NCBI GenBank assembly: GCA_032358165.1
Contig: JAALGY010000038.1
Location: 682,001 to 746,000 of the forward strand
Source of the DNA: Diplosphaera chodatii
Taxonomy: Eukaryota > Chlorophyta > Trebouxiophyceae > Prasiolales > Stichococcaceae
Reading direction: 5' to 3'
Length of the DNA stretch: 64,000 nucleotides
Shown here: positions 24,336-37,245 of the stretch, in pieces
Numbering within the stretch: position 1 is the first letter of the stretch
Layout: each line of letters opens with the position of its first letter
Translations under genes and position numbers: made by a program
Notes under the pieces: model-generated
Told to the model about the DNA's origin: nothing
The model's input: the letters and a program-made list of their open reading frames with translations, nothing else
Databases searched by the model: none

Positions 24336-26162
24336 ATGCAGAGCATGCTGGCTCGCACGGGCATGGCGGGGCTCCGGCACGGTCTTGTGCAGAGTGGCAG
24401 GTCGCAGGCACCCCGGAGCAGCATGAGGGTGCCGATCCTTGCGCAGCGGAGTGGACATGCCGGCTTCGGCAGCTCGAGCGCACCGAAGGGCGTGCCCAAG
24501 GGCATGACACCATCGAGCACCCCCAAGACCCCAGATGGTGCGCACCTGTGCCCCGCTTCTGCTGACACCGTGATTTGCTCCCATGAGACGTGTTGTGCGG
24601 GTTGCGGCAGTGCAGTGCGACGATTTGCTCACGGTAGCAGTGCACGTTGTGCCGGAGCCCATGGCTCGGTACACCTGCAGCACTGAGCTGATCACCTTCC
24701 ACCGTGCGAATTGACAGGCAAGCGCTCCGCCAATGTGCGCGGCGTGGGCGGTGGTGCCAGCGGTGGAGCCTCGGTGCCGCCGCCGGGCGGCATCAGCGGC
24801 AGCGGCGGTGGCGGTGGCGGCGGTGGAAGCAGCGCTGGTGGCGGCGGTGGCCTGTGGGCGGGCTACCTGCGGTCGCTGGAGACTAACCCGGTGAGGCAGC
24901 GGGATGCGCCCAACTGGTGTCGATGTTGGCTGTCATGCTTGAGCCAAGGTGGCCTGAGAACTGCATACAAACAGGCGTTAGCTCACTGAGTTTGTTGATG
25001 TACTGAGTGTCTGATCCTAGACGCTGAGCGCATGTCTCATGCTGTGTGCAGATCCTGACCAAATCGATCACGGCGGCGATCCTCAACGCTATTGGCGACC
25101 TGATCGCCCAGCTTGCAGTGGAGAAGAAAGACAAGGTGGATGTGGGACGTCTCATCCGCTTCGCTGGCCTGGTGAGGATGAGGTTCAGCTGCATCAGACT
25201 GCTGTCCTTGAGATTGCCATGCTGGAACGATTCCACCATCGCAGGGTGGTGCTCATCTCAGTACAAACACCATTTCCGAGCGTCAGCAGTTGTCGATGCT
25301 CAGATGGCCGTCTTGCACGGCTTGCACAGTCTCCTCACCCCTCATGCCTGTGCATTCACACAGGGGCTGCTGATGATTGGCCCCGTGCTGCACTACTGGT
25401 ATGGTCTGAATGCCAGCATCGCACCCGGCACCGGCACCGGCGCCGCGCTGATCCGGCTGGTGACCTCGACTGCACTCCCCAACTCTGCAATCATTGGAAC
25501 CTTGTTCCAATCTCCTGTTCCTTGATACGCTGGTGAAAGCTGCCTGCCATCCAGACCTACAGGGCAGCCTCTTCGCCAGCAAAGTCTGTACCTTGAGTTT
25601 CTGCGCTTCACACAGGCCATGGACCAGCTGCTGTTTGCGCCGCCCTTCGTTGCACTCAACTTTGCCACCCTCAAAGTGCTGGAGGTGCGCTTGCCAGGCG
25701 CCCTGCTTGAGCATAAAGCGCCAAATGTTTCACCTGCTTCACCCAGGTTGGGCAGTAATGCTTTACTCCAAGCTCGTTTGGGTGCCTTATTACGCAGGGC
25801 AAGCCTGGTGAAGCGGTCCCAAAGCTGAAGCAGGACTGGAAGGACGCCATCATCGCCAACTGGAAGCTGTGGCCGTTCTTCCAGTTTGTCAACTTCCGCT
25901 TTGTGCCGCCAGAGCAGCGGGTGATTACTTACATCCTGTTTGCTGGATACACTTGCTTTTGCACTGCTCAAGGCCACCACATACCGTTTTCAGCATCACC
26001 TCGGAGTGCATGCTTTACTGCCTGAGACCGTTGGCATGCTCACATCTGCTGCTATTCACGCAGGTGCTCTTCTCCAGCATGGTGTCGCTTATCTGGAACA
26101 CCTACCTGTCCTTCGCTGGACACATCCCCGTGGAGGGGGTCCCCGGCTTGAAGGCGCACTGA
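24336..26162 (+). CDS. Mpv17/PMP22-family inner-membrane protein
   Basis: Start ATG at 24336 (MQSMLARTGMAGLRHGL), an Arg/Ser-rich organelle-targeting type N-terminus. A Gly-rich exon (24720-24890) with runs of GGC codons leads into LWAGYLRSLETNP, the conserved first Mpv17 motif (W..Y...L...P). Later exons give ILTKSITAAILNAIGDLIAQ (25053-25112), GLLMIGPVLHYWYG (25366-25407), QAMDQLLFAPPFVALNFA (about 25614-), DWKDAIIANWKLWPFFQFVN (25834-), FRFVPPEQR and the terminal SMVSLIWNTYLSFAGHIP ending at 26162. The DQ....P and W..WP..Q..NF..VP....V.....W..YLS pattern is diagnostic of Mpv17/PMP22/Sym1. Members sit in mitochondrial, peroxisomal or plastid membranes and probably form small channels; which compartment applies here cannot be decided by eye. 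The poly-Gly linker is unusual for the family but common in GC-rich algal genes. Confidence 0.92.
24786..24852 (+). repeat. GGC-rich tract encoding poly-Gly in the Mpv17-like gene
   Basis: Runs of GGC/GGT codons encode two Gly-rich blocks separated by SSA. The tract is in frame in the exon and is likely length-variable. Confidence 0.7.
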
Positions 26163-26572
26163 GGGAGGCATGCGCATCGAAATGCACACGCACAAGCCTT
26201 TCATATGATGAGCGGCAGAATGCATTGCACAGCATGGGTCGCCTTCTATGCTGGTACCCTATGCGACAAAGTATATTGCTGATGGTTGATGCTGCCAGAG
26301 AGCTGCTTGCTACATGTACACCTTCTGTTTTCGATGAAGTTTGAAGCCCCAATGCTGTCGAAATTGTGACGAGAGTGTGCTGACGTGCTCGCAGCAGCAT
26401 CTCATTGCACACGTTGCACTGACTGCAGAACGTGTGAAATACACATTGCATTGCCAGGCCTGCCGAGGCTGTCGTCGGGAACACTATGCTCTTCTGTCGG
26501 CTGTGGTGGAACCCCGAGAGACAGTCCATAATTCGAACCATGCGTGACACAGAATCAACACAACAGCGACGG
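26163..26572. other. Convergent spacer, Mpv17-like and ENR 3' ends
   Basis: About 410 bases with no exon signal lie between the two facing stop codons; presumed 3' UTRs. Confidence 0.5.
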
Positions 26573-28874
26573 TTACTCTGCCTTCACAAGGGACTTTGAA
26601 TCCAGGGCCTGCATAGCATACACCCCTCTTGTGTCAGTGCCAACACGAGGGCTGGTCAGGCGCAACACAGCTGCCGCAGCCTTTGGAGGCAGGCAACACC
26701 AGTCTATCAAACGCCTTACCAGTGCCATATTGTTCAGGCCGTTGTCCACATACACCGTGCTGCCTGTGATGGCAGAGGCGAGCGGCGAAACCAGGAATGC
26801 TGCAGCCGCGCCGACCTCTGGGGCTGCAAGCTCCTTCTGCATTGGTGCATTCTCATGCGAGTATCTGCAGGGACGATGGAAACCATCTGCCTTACAGCAT
26901 GGGCTTGATGCTGCTGACGGCCCTGTACTAGTGGCGATATGTACGATCGTCCTGCTGTTTGACCATCACATCTGTCGCAATTGGTTTGTGCATGTCGCTC
27001 ACCTGATCATGTCGTCAATGAAGCCGATGGCCTGTAGGCAGAGACGACAGTTGTCAGCCGAATACGTGCAGCCTACATCTGTTGCGAGGTTCCAATGCTG
27101 CTCTGTATCTGAGGCACAATACCAATGCTAGGCAAACATCTGCCTCCCTGCATGTGCACACCTTGGCTGCACGGGAGCCCAGAGGCCCAGCTGAGATGGT
27201 GTTCACACGCACGCCGAACTTGCGGCCGGCCTCGTACGCCAGCACCCGTGTGTCGGACTCCAGCGCTGCCTTTGCTGAGCTCATGCCCCCACCATAGCCT
27301 GATAACACGCAGACTCTGTTACATGACCTGCTGAACAGATGCAGCAGCTATTCGTAGGTTTTGTCGCAACCAGCAAGCCGCTTTACCTGGCACGATCTGT
27401 TCTGAGGCCAGGTATGTCAGGGAGATGGTCGCGCCACCCTTATTCATGAGTGGGCCAAAGTGCTGGAGCATTGATACGAAGGAGTATGCAGATGCGCTGA
27501 CGGCTGCCAGGTACCCCTGCAGTCGTGAGATCGACACTTCAGCACACCTGGTCCGTTCAAGAAGCATGCTGCAGCTGCATGCAGTGTGGTTGGCTGACCA
27601 TGCCTTCTGGAGTGCATTATGCGCCTGAAATGCCGGGACTCGTACCTTACGGGACGTCTCCAGCAGGGGCTTGGTGACCTCAGGGCCATTGGCCAGCGAG
27701 TGCACCAGGACATCAATGTTACCAACATCTGCCTTGACAGCCTCTGCTGTCTCCTGCACGGTGAAGTTCTCAGCGGCCGCATACCGCTTGTTGTCGCGTA
27801 CCTGCAGCCACATGCGCAGTGCCGTCATGCGCGGGCAGCCCACATCTCCGCCTGCTTCCACTTGGTGCTTCGCACTGTGCACCTGTCACCAGCCACTCCT
27901 GACAGCATGACCCCGACAGGGCCCCGCTGCCGTGCTGCCCTACAAATGCACTCACATCTTGCGGGACATCCTCTGGAGTGTCATACACAGCGTCCATGGG
28001 GTATATGTGTGTGAACTCCATCAGCGAGCCGTCGGACAGCTTGCGGCTGTCATCAAACTTGCCACGCCGCAGGCTGCTCTCAAAGATGTTCAATGCCGGC
28101 ACCTGTGCACAGTACACGATTGCGTCTAATTGTTTGCTCAGCTGTGCGGCTGCCCGCTGCTGTCGCTACACAACAGCCGAGCTACAAGCACAAGGAAGCA
28201 CACAGTAACCCAAAGTCTCACCCAAACGCCCAGACTGATCTCCGCGCCAGCCTCTGCAAGCGCCTTGGCAATGGCCCAGCCGAAACCCTGCAACGACGAG
28301 ATACTGGTTCGGAGCCTGTACAGGCGTGCTAGCGCTGCACTGCATTTCATCCAGTCAACGCAAGCGGCCGCAAATTAGGACTGCAGTAACATGCCTGATC
28401 ATCAGCAACGCCCGCAATGAATGCCTTCTTGCCTGCAGCATCAGATGTGCATGTGATCGTTCACTTGTGACAGGTGACAAGCCACATGCATGAAGCGATC
28501 ATTACTCGGGCTGCATGGTGGTGATCTGGGGTGCCTTCAGGACCATCCAAATTGGCAGCAGTACGCATCAGGCACAGCGCGACTGCAATATCACGGTGAT
28601 ATACGTCATATGTAGTAGCACCGGTCAGATCGATCTTCAGGCCACTGCCGCTGGCCTGCACCCGCACAGCACCCGATCTGTGGTTGGAGCAATGCCGCCG
28701 GCTTAGCGCCGTGTGCACCTTGCTGATCAGCGGGCAGCTGGGTCTCAGCTGCTGCAGCTTGCAGCTGGCGGCTGCATTGCGCGACGCAGGACTGGCGACA
28801 CCGCCAAGTGCATGGTGCACAGAGCGAACATGTGCAGTGACTGGCCCCCGAACCGCTGCCATGCTGCTCTGCAT
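26573..28874 (-). CDS. ENR: Plastid enoyl-[acyl-carrier-protein] reductase (NADH), FabI type
   Basis: Performs the last reduction of each fatty-acid elongation cycle in the plastid. ATG at 28874 opens [20 protein letters not shown], a Ser/Ala/Arg-rich transit peptide; mature sequence starts near [16 protein letters not shown]. The exon at about 28395-28433 gives [12 protein letters not shown], and joins through a GC-donor intron (28288-28394, CAG|GCATGT) to [20 protein letters not shown], the dinucleotide-binding region. Further exons: [40 protein letters not shown] (about 27650-27725), [18 protein letters not shown] (about 27385-27440), [20 protein letters not shown] (about 27235-27295) with the catalytic Tyr and Lys, [19 protein letters not shown], and [19 protein letters not shown]...[13 protein letters not shown] final exon [11 protein letters not shown] ends at 26573. 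The order and active site are those of plant ENR (MOD1). Divergent from the RelA/SpoT gene. Confidence 0.96.
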
Positions 28875-29375
28875 GCTGGCACAAGCAAGCTGTTCACACA
28901 CGTATTCACTTGTGGTCAGCTCGCAAGACACAAAGGTCACTGCCTCCGATGCACGGTAGTGAACCAGCCAGCCGGTCGGCACCCCAGTCCCAAACCCAAA
29001 TCCGGCAGGGGGTGCACCGATGCAGGGTGGCCGGCGTGTGGCTACTAGGCGTGGCGTTTGCCTCGGCAGATCCGTCATCCAGCACAGCTTGCATGGCCTT
29101 CCATAGCTGTGGCTTCGATATCTTATCTTAGAGCAACATCCTGTGGCATCATTTGCCCGCCATAGCCAGCAGCCTGAGCAGCTGTGCAGACTTTGCTGAC
29201 AACGCTAAGGCAGAGCGACGCAGAGTTTTGAGCCACGAAGGCGTAAGATCCGGTTGCTTGTATCTGTCTGTGAATTCAGTATCCCACATTTCCAACTGTG
29301 AGTTCGTGGCCGTAGTACGGACCAATAGATGTGAGACGTCAGGCAGACGGGCGGCATGGCCAGCAGATCGTGCAG
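28875..29375. promoter_or_regulatory. Divergent spacer between ENR and the RelA/SpoT fusion gene
   Basis: About 500 bases between two plastid-protein genes. Open frames on both strands lack recognisable motifs. It should contain the paired promoters; no TATA box was identified. Confidence 0.5.
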
Positions 29376-32300
29376 ATGAACCAGACGCCAGTTGCATCCA
29401 CAGCGGACCTGCGTCGTCCCGCAGAGACCCTCCGGCCGATCGGATCAGCGTGGTCCTCCAGGCCGGCAGCACGGGGGCACAGGCACGGGCATGTGCACCT
29501 GCGCCACTGCGGCGTGCACACGCATGCCCGCAGCACAACGCTGCACCTCGAGCGTGCCGGAGCCGCTGGGCATGAGTCCCCTGCACAGGTCTGAAGCTTT
29601 GAAGGCGTGTGGCAGCGTGTAGTGAAACATATTACCATGATGCTGGCAGGTGTACTGATGCATGCGGATTGGTGCAGTTGCGATGGCTGCTTGCTGCTTG
29701 TCTGCTGTTCTCAAACCCATACCAATGACCGCAGGAGCCTCAAGCACGCCAGGATGACTTCGCAGCGGACGCAGATGCGACACAGGGCGGTGCAGAGGCA
29801 GGACTGTCAAGGCCGCAGCCCGCAGCCGACCTGGCACTGCAGCTCCCCGGAGGCCGCACGCTCGCGGCGTTCATGGGCCTCTGGGATCAGCTGACTGCCA
29901 GGCTGCTGCCACGCAATGCAACTGGTGCCTCAGCCGATACACTGCTGGCGGCCATCCAACTGCTGCTGGCGGCCCGCACAGCGCAGCTGCCACCCGTGCA
30001 GCCCCTGCAGGCACAGCACCGGCAGCTGCGGCAGGTGCAGGAGCACCAGTGGCAGCTCCCGCACCAAAGCCCTGCAGAAGATCAGGCAATTCAGCTGCTG
30101 TCCCCAGATGTCTCAGCGGCGGCGCTGCAGACTGCCACCGTGTCTGGCAGCAGCTCAGACGCGATGGTGCAGCAGGAGGAGTTGCCTGTCATCACGGGCC
30201 AGCTGCTGGCCGTAGCACTGCAGTTGGCAGACCTCTCGGCGGGAGGCATCCCGCTGGACGCCGAGGCCATTGCTGCGGGCGTGCTGGCGGACGCCGTGCT
30301 GTCAGAACAGCTGTCCATGGATGCTGTGCAGGTCCGGCATGCCCGTCCACTGTGTCCTGCAGACTCTCGTATGGCTGGTGAAGGCATCACCGTATAGATC
30401 GCATGCAGGTGGTTGCAAGTCAATGCTGCATTCCTTGCAGGCCAAGTTGGGCACGCCGATGGTGCGGCTGCTGTCGGAGGTCACCGCGGTGCATGCGCGG
30501 TCTGACGTCGTGGATGTCTACGATGACAGCACCTCCAGGTGCCGCTGCAACTGACCTGTCATGTTGTTCGCAAATCAACCCTGTGCAACACCGCATGTGA
30601 GTAGTCAGGCGTCAGGAGACGTTATGTGTGCTGCTGCTCAGCAGGCTTGCTTGCTTGCTGCAGTGCGCTGCGCGAGCTGGCGCTGCGGGTGTACGACAGG
30701 CGCGCCATTGTAGTGGAGGTTGTCAGCCGGCTGCACGCGCTGCAGGCTGCCACTGCTGCAAATCGCCCGCAGCATGAGCTGCAGGTGGCTTTTGATCAGC
30801 CTACATGCATGTCACCCATATGACCAAGTGGAGTACATGGTGTCAAATGTGGATGGGAGGAACTGCTCGCAACAGTGCATGTACCAGCAAGCAGCGGCAG
30901 CATTGGCAGCTCCAGCTGGACTGCATTGTGCATCTGAATGATGTGCAAGACCCCTTTGCCGCCAGGTGCTGGCGCTGGAGGCCCTACAGCTGTACGCTCC
31001 GATGGGCCATGCAATGGGGCTTGGCCAGCTCAGCAGCAGCATCGAGGACATCTGCTTCCAGGTGCATAGCTTTCGTATCCACAGGTTCATCTGCACAAGC
31101 TAAGGCTATGCTGGCCTGCTCGTCTGAGGCCTTACATGTGCATGCACTGGTGTGTATCTCGACTTTCGTGAATGCCTACTGCTGACTGATCCTGTGCATG
31201 CAGATCCTGTTCCCAGCCTCCTACTCGGAGACGGCAGCCTGGCTGCGGAAGGCTGCCATCAGCAACGAGGGCACGCTGCGGCAGTGCATCAGCCAACTGC
31301 AGGCAGCGCTTGGTGCCAACACGCACCTGCAGACGCTCATCACAGGCGTGGAGGTGCGTCCCTCTCCCGGATGCACAGCCAGCTGCTGTGCGCCCCTACG
31401 CTACAACCATGCCATGTGAACTTCATTTGTGGGCATGAAGACCGTATATGATCCAATTGCACCTGCAGCTGCATGGGCGGACGAAGAGCCTGTTCAGCGC
31501 GATGCGCAAAATCCTGCGGCTGGGTGATATGGCGGCTGGCGGCCGGCGCCTGGAGCAGCTGCATGATCTGCTGGGCCTGCGCGCCATCGTGCAGCCGCGC
31601 GCAGACCTGCCTGAGGCTGAGGCGCGCCTCGCGGCAATCGAGGTGATCGGGGCGCTGCCTGTTCCTGCGCGATGCTGAGGACGCGCTGATCATCGTGTGC
31701 TGATATCAGGCCGGGTCAGCTCAGCGCAAACTGCCAGTCGGCGTGGTTGGCATCAGGCTCACGAGGGCTTTTGCAAATTCAGGCATGCTACATCGTCAAC
31801 GATGCCGTGCGGGACCTGTGGCCAGAGGTGGAGGGCCGCACCAAGGATTACATCCTGAACCCAAAGGGCAACAGATACCAGAGTCTTCACATCACCGTGG
31901 AGGTGGGTTGCCGTGCTTCATGCTGCCCATGCAATTTTTTCGCCGTCAAGGAAGCAAGTAATCAATGTGGAGCTGGCGATGCAGGTGCCGGCAGTGCTAC
32001 TGGACATGCAAACCGATGGCAGCACCGCGGCTGGTGTGACCAAGGCGCAGCCGGAGCGCATCATCGACCACTCGCCCAACATGGAGGTCCAGATCCGTAC
32101 CCAGGGTATATACGTTCATCATGTCCATGCACAGATCATGAGCTGCACCGAGCTGGCGGTATGTATGGCCTCCTGGTAGATTCATGAGTCTTACCATGAA
32201 CCGAACACTTTGAAGTGTACACTGGCGTGTCTTGCAGACATGCATGTGCGAGCTGAGTATGGCGAGGCAGCCCACACAGCCTACAAGGGGCGGCTGGAGA

Positions 32301-35300
32301 GCTGGTGCGTGAAGGCTGCATGCCAAATTGGCGTGTTGCTGCCTGCAATATCGGCCGGCAACCTCCATAGCCGCCTCCTCGTCGTTGTTCCAACAGACTG
32401 CTGTTTTCCTACTATAGGCAGCACGATCAGCTTCAGGCCTGGACAGCCACAGCGCCAACAGATGTGCCACTTGCAACCACCACCACTCGGGAGCAGCGTG
32501 CCCAGGCTGCTGCTGTCGAGCTGTTCAGGTGGGGCGCATGGGCTTCTGTTGCTGGGCAGTGCAGTGCCATATCAGGAAATAGCGTTACAGGGAGGCGCCG
32601 AGGGTGCATGGTGCCTTATTCCCCTGGCCCCCGGTCCCATGCACTACAGCAGCTTTATGAAGCGCAGGCACTTGGACACGAATGGCGATGGCATGCTCAG
32701 CAGGCAGGAGGTGCAGCACATCATTGCAGCGCTGGCACCTGGCGGCGGCGGCGACGCTGCTGCGGCGCAGGAGGTCATGGACACAGTCGCAGACCCACAG
32801 ACCGGCAGCATCGACTTCAGCGGCTTCCTGCACTTCTTCAGCATGGTGCGCAGGGCATGACTCCTTGTGACAGCTGCGATGTGGCTGCTAGCCTGCCAGG
32901 TGCTAAGCATCAGATCTCATTCTGAGTCATAGCATATGGCACTGCACTTGCAACAGGATGTCGTGTTGCTGTGATTTTCTGCGTGCTTCCTCGTCCAGAT
33001 TGAGGGCCTGCTGGAGCCGACACCAGTGCCAGCAGCTGCTGGAGACAGCCGCCCAGTGCAGCTTCTGTCAGCACCCGGCGGCATGCTGCCTCCTAGTGTA
33101 CCTGATCCTATGGCAGAGCCAGGGCCAGCTGCACCAGGGGCAGAGCACAGCCCTCAGGATTCAATGGCACGCAGCACTGAGCAGCCACCCAGTGCGGCGC
33201 TACCGTCTGACCAGAGCGCGCCCAGCAGCCAGAACGCCACAGGCGCAGCCCAGCCTGGTGGCATGCTCAGAGGCGCAGTGCAGGTGCTCTCTGCGCAAGT
33301 CGCAGATCCGGCTGCTGGGTTCGGGCAGGACACCACGTGTGGCGGATCGCAGCACAGCCGTGTGACAGCACGGCGGCATCAGCAGAAAGACTTCAGTGAT
33401 GACGGGGTTTACCACAGCCGGGATGTCGACAGCTGTAGCCGTGATCCGTCCGACCCGGCAATGCCTGACCAACTACGCACCGATGTGCCAAGTGCTGACG
33501 AGCGGCAGCTCAGCAGGGACGCACAGTCCATGACGTATGAGTGGGGCGAGCACAGCGAGCCAGCTGGGGACGGTGCCGGTGCAGCAGGTGACCTGGAAGC
33601 CCAGCAGACTCTCAATGGGGACGCCAGGGGCGAGCTGCCCTCAGCTCAGCAAGCAGCCCAGCAGCAGCACCCAGCCAGCGGCTCGCTGGGGCCATCCAGC
33701 GTACGGGCCACAGCGCAGTCCTCGGCGGGCGGCTCCCAGCAGCAGGCGGCGCCGGCCGCGGGCGCCGCCGGTGCGCCCAGTGGCAGGCGGCGGCCGCTGC
33801 GGCGCGCACGCCCCTCGGTGACCACAACCCTGGACCTGCCGCAGGCCGGCCTGCAGCCGCAGCCGCTGCGCAGGTTGAGGCTGCGGGGTGGCCGCAAGGC
33901 GAACAAGCGGCTGAGGCTGGTGGTGCAGGATCCTGGCGGCGGCTCATGGCAGTCGTCAGCAGGTGCACCTGGTGCTGTACTTCAGCTGAGATAGTCGTTC
34001 CACCAGCTGCCAGTCCCGCCCAGAAGTGCTACACCTTTGCATATGAACTGCTTCCCTCACAGAGTCCGCCTCATGGCGCGGCATTGCAGCCTGTGCTGGC
34101 TGCAAAGTCACATTGTTGCTGTGCAATTTGCAGGTCTGCCACTGCTCCACGGCAGCCTTCAGCTGCCGCATGTCGGGCCAGTGGTCATTGGCAGTGACTC
34201 TGCGCAGGACTGCGATGTCGTTTCCAGTGCAGCAGGCATCTCAGGTGCCCGAGAAACTACATGATCACTTGGTACAAATTGGGTTGTTGTAGACATGGTG
34301 GACGGTGAGTTGGGCCAATGCTTGGGTTGCCTCTCCCAGCTCGTCGTGTCCAGTCACTCAGTAATTGTGTCCGCCTTTGCAGGACGGCATGCCAGGTTGG
34401 AGGTGGTGCGCCGTGGCAAGCAGGTCAGCTGTCTCCTGACGGATCTGGGCTCCCAGTTCGGCACCTGGCACAACGGCAGCCGGCTGCGGCCCTTTGACGA
34501 CGTGCGCCTGCGAGTCAACGACACCATTGAACTTGGCACAGCGTCACGAAGCAGTAGGGGCAGCCACAACAGCGACAGCACAGACAGCGAAGACCGGAGT
34601 CATGAGGCTGGCCGGGCTGCATCTCATGGTCGACAGCGGCAGCGCCGGGCTGTGATCGCAGTCACGGGGGCAGACATGCAGCCGCCGGTGCGTGCGACGG
34701 CGGCTGCGCTGCGGCAGCTGCCCAGGATCGAGGTTAGTGCCACCTTATCGCACCTTCTGTCCTCTGCCTCTGCGCCACAATATGCGCCTTAGCGAATCCT
34801 GAATTCTTGATGCAGCTCTCTCGGGTTCAACACCCACATCGACCCATCCGCATGTCTCTTCCCTGGCCCCAGGGTTCGCCAGTGTCAGGCGTCATCATGG
34901 ACAGCGGGCGGGTGGTTTATGTGGATGTGGCAGCGCGTGCGGCGCAACTGTCACGCGATCACGACTTTGCAGCCGCCCGCACGCTGCTGCAGCGCCACCT
35001 GGCGCGCAGCCCGCGCAATGGCGCCTTGTGGTCCCAGGTACTTCTGTGCATGGGCAAAGAATCTCGCATGAAGCACTCCCATGGCACTTTCCATTCGCCT
35101 CGTGGTGCCCATCAATCCCAGTAGACCCACCTTCGCTGTGCGTAATGATGCTGTAAGCTTGAGGACGCCACTATGTGCCTTGTGCAGTGCTTCTGCCTTT
35201 CGACGTGCACACATGTATGTCGCTTGTGATGAGCGTTCCTACATGTGCACCTGCTGCCTGCAGCTCGCCAACCTGGAGCGACGGGCAGTGAAGGATTGCC

Positions 35301-37245
35301 AGCTGGGCGCATCACTGTCTGCCGCCCGAGCGTTCTACCGGGCCGCAGTCGAGCAGCTGGCGGCGGCCAGTGGTGGCTCCCTGGTGTCTGTGGATGCGTC
35401 CCTCGCATCGGTGGACGACAGCGTGGCAGCCACTGCCGCCGTGCTGCCGGAGCGTGTCAGCAGCCTGACCCGCGCACTCGACAGCTGGGCGCAGATGGAG
35501 TTCAAGCTCGGGTGTGTGCAGCGGCTGTTCCTTCAATGCTGCTTCTCAGGAGGGCGTCCTGTTGGTGATGCAAGTGCTGCTGCATCCAAGGGCAGGATGA
35601 CGTCCAGCATGATGACGTTGACCCTACAGTGCGAGGGGTCTGCGCAGGCACCACACCACGGGCAGGCGCCTCTTCATGCGCAGTGTTGCTGCGGCGGGGG
35701 CGATTGGCAACCCGGCCATGCACACGCATGTGACATGGGCACGCCAGGAGATGCACCTGGCAAACCATGCGCTGGTACGTCCAGCCTGCAGCTCGTGCAT
35801 GAGAGTAGAAGCGTGCAGCGATGCGAATACTTGCCTGGCACTGTGCTGAGCGACCTGCATGGCACCGCCTGCTGACAGCGACGGCGCATATTGGGAAATG
35901 CTGTTACGCTGTGCTGCAAACGCATTTAGACAGCAAATGCTGCACCGCAGGTGCGGGAGCTGCTGGGCAAGGTGCTGGCGGCGGACTCTCGGCACCACAA
36001 GGCGCTGCACTTGCTGGCGCTGGTCGAGGCCGGCGGCGACCATGACGCCAAGCTGCGTGCGCGGCAGCTCTGGAGGTGCTCGAGCCGTGCATTGTCTGCG
36101 CAACCTTTGGACTGGACGGATGAGGCTGGACCGACTGCGCTGCTGGTAGCTGCAGCCCTGCTTCACATAATCTGACCATGCGTCACAGCAGAGGCCTGGT
36201 GTGGTCCCTTCAAACGCTGCAACCGCTGGCTGCAGGCGTGCGTGCGAGGTGGAGCCCCACAGCGTGGTCGCGCTGCAGGCCTGGGGCCGGCTGGAGGGCA
36301 AGCTGCGCAACCTGGGCGAGGCGCGGCGCCTCTTCGGGGTGGCGCTGGAGCTGGAGCCGACCAACGAGTATGCGTTACAGGTGGGGCTGGGCACAGCTGC
36401 CTGACAGCTTGCCTGCACTTGGTGGCGATGCAGCGCTGTGGCTGCAGCACTGCTGGCGACATGAGGTGCTGCAAGCGACCGCCCGTTCCGTGGGGCCTCA
36501 TGATGGCCCCCTTCCAACCGTCCCTGTAGTGCCTGCGCCTCGTCCGTGCAGGCATGGGCAGTGGTAGAGAGCGAGAGTGGGCACACCGACGCAGCTCGGG
36601 CGCTGTTCCGGCGGGCGACAGAGGCGCAGCCTGCTGCCGTGCCTGCCTGGCAGGTGCTGCCAGCGGTCTATGCGTCACCTGTGCGCCGCCTTGTCGAGGC
36701 AGCTGATGCATCCAGCCTGGCCGTCGCTGGCCGTCTGCATTGCCAGGGGTGCGCACGTACCGCTCCCTGCAACGATGCAGCCGAAACTCACGTACACTTT
36801 CTGTACTGCACAGGCCTGGGCTGTCATGGAGGGCGAGGCCGGGAACGTCGAGGACGCGCGTGAGCTGTTTCGGCGCGCTCTGGCGGTGAAGGCCAACCCG
36901 CAGACGCTCAGCGCCATGGCCACCCTTGAGCGCAGGTGTACAAATAACCATGGTTGGTCATGCCGCCGCTGCACCACAGCTTTTGGAGAACCTTCAAGCA
37001 ACTTCCCTCCATGCGCCACTTTGCAATGCATGGCTTCAGGTGACACATCGTGCAGGAGAAGCCACACTGCTCCATCTGTCTCATGGTGCAACGTTGGCGT
37101 GTACAGGGCTGGCAACTATGCGGGGGCACGCACGCTCCTTCAGCAGGCGCTGGAGCTCAACCCCGCACATCCACCCGCCCTGGTGGAGCAGGAGTTGGTC
37201 AACAAATTTTCCCAGTCCGCTGCGGGTCCAGCGACATCGCGATGA
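29376..37245 (+). CDS. Candidate fusion: plastid Ca2+-regulated RelA/SpoT homologue + FHA + HAT/TPR
   Basis: Exon 1 (ATG 29376) is a transit-like MNQTPVASTADLRRPAETLR sequence ending ESPAQ; it joins in phase to EPQARQDDFAADADATQGG (about 29733-). A RelA/SpoT N-half follows, but the metal HD motif is degenerate (IAAGVLADAVLSEQL), so hydrolase activity is unlikely. The synthetase half is intact: HGRTKSLFSAMRKILRLGD (31475-), LEQLHDLLGLRAIV, YILNPKGNRYQSLHITV (about 31850-31900), NMEVQIRTQ and MHVRAEYGEAAHTAYKG. One good EF-hand, DTNGDGMLSRQEV (32674-), and a degenerate second precede FLHFFSM, whose exon (ending at ATG just before gtgcgc, about 32847) splices in phase to IEGLLEPTPVP (33000-) and a 320-codon low-complexity exon that runs into FHA strand 1 (LRLVVQDPG). 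The FHA core has VVIGSDSAQ, ISGRHARLEVV and LGSQFGTWHNGSRL (34380-34500). HAT/TPR units such as ALQAWGRLEGKLRNLGEARR (36268-) and ALQAWAVVESESGHTDAARA follow to a stop at 37245. Alternative: two tandem genes, with the first ending FSMVRRA at 32860. Confidence 0.75.
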
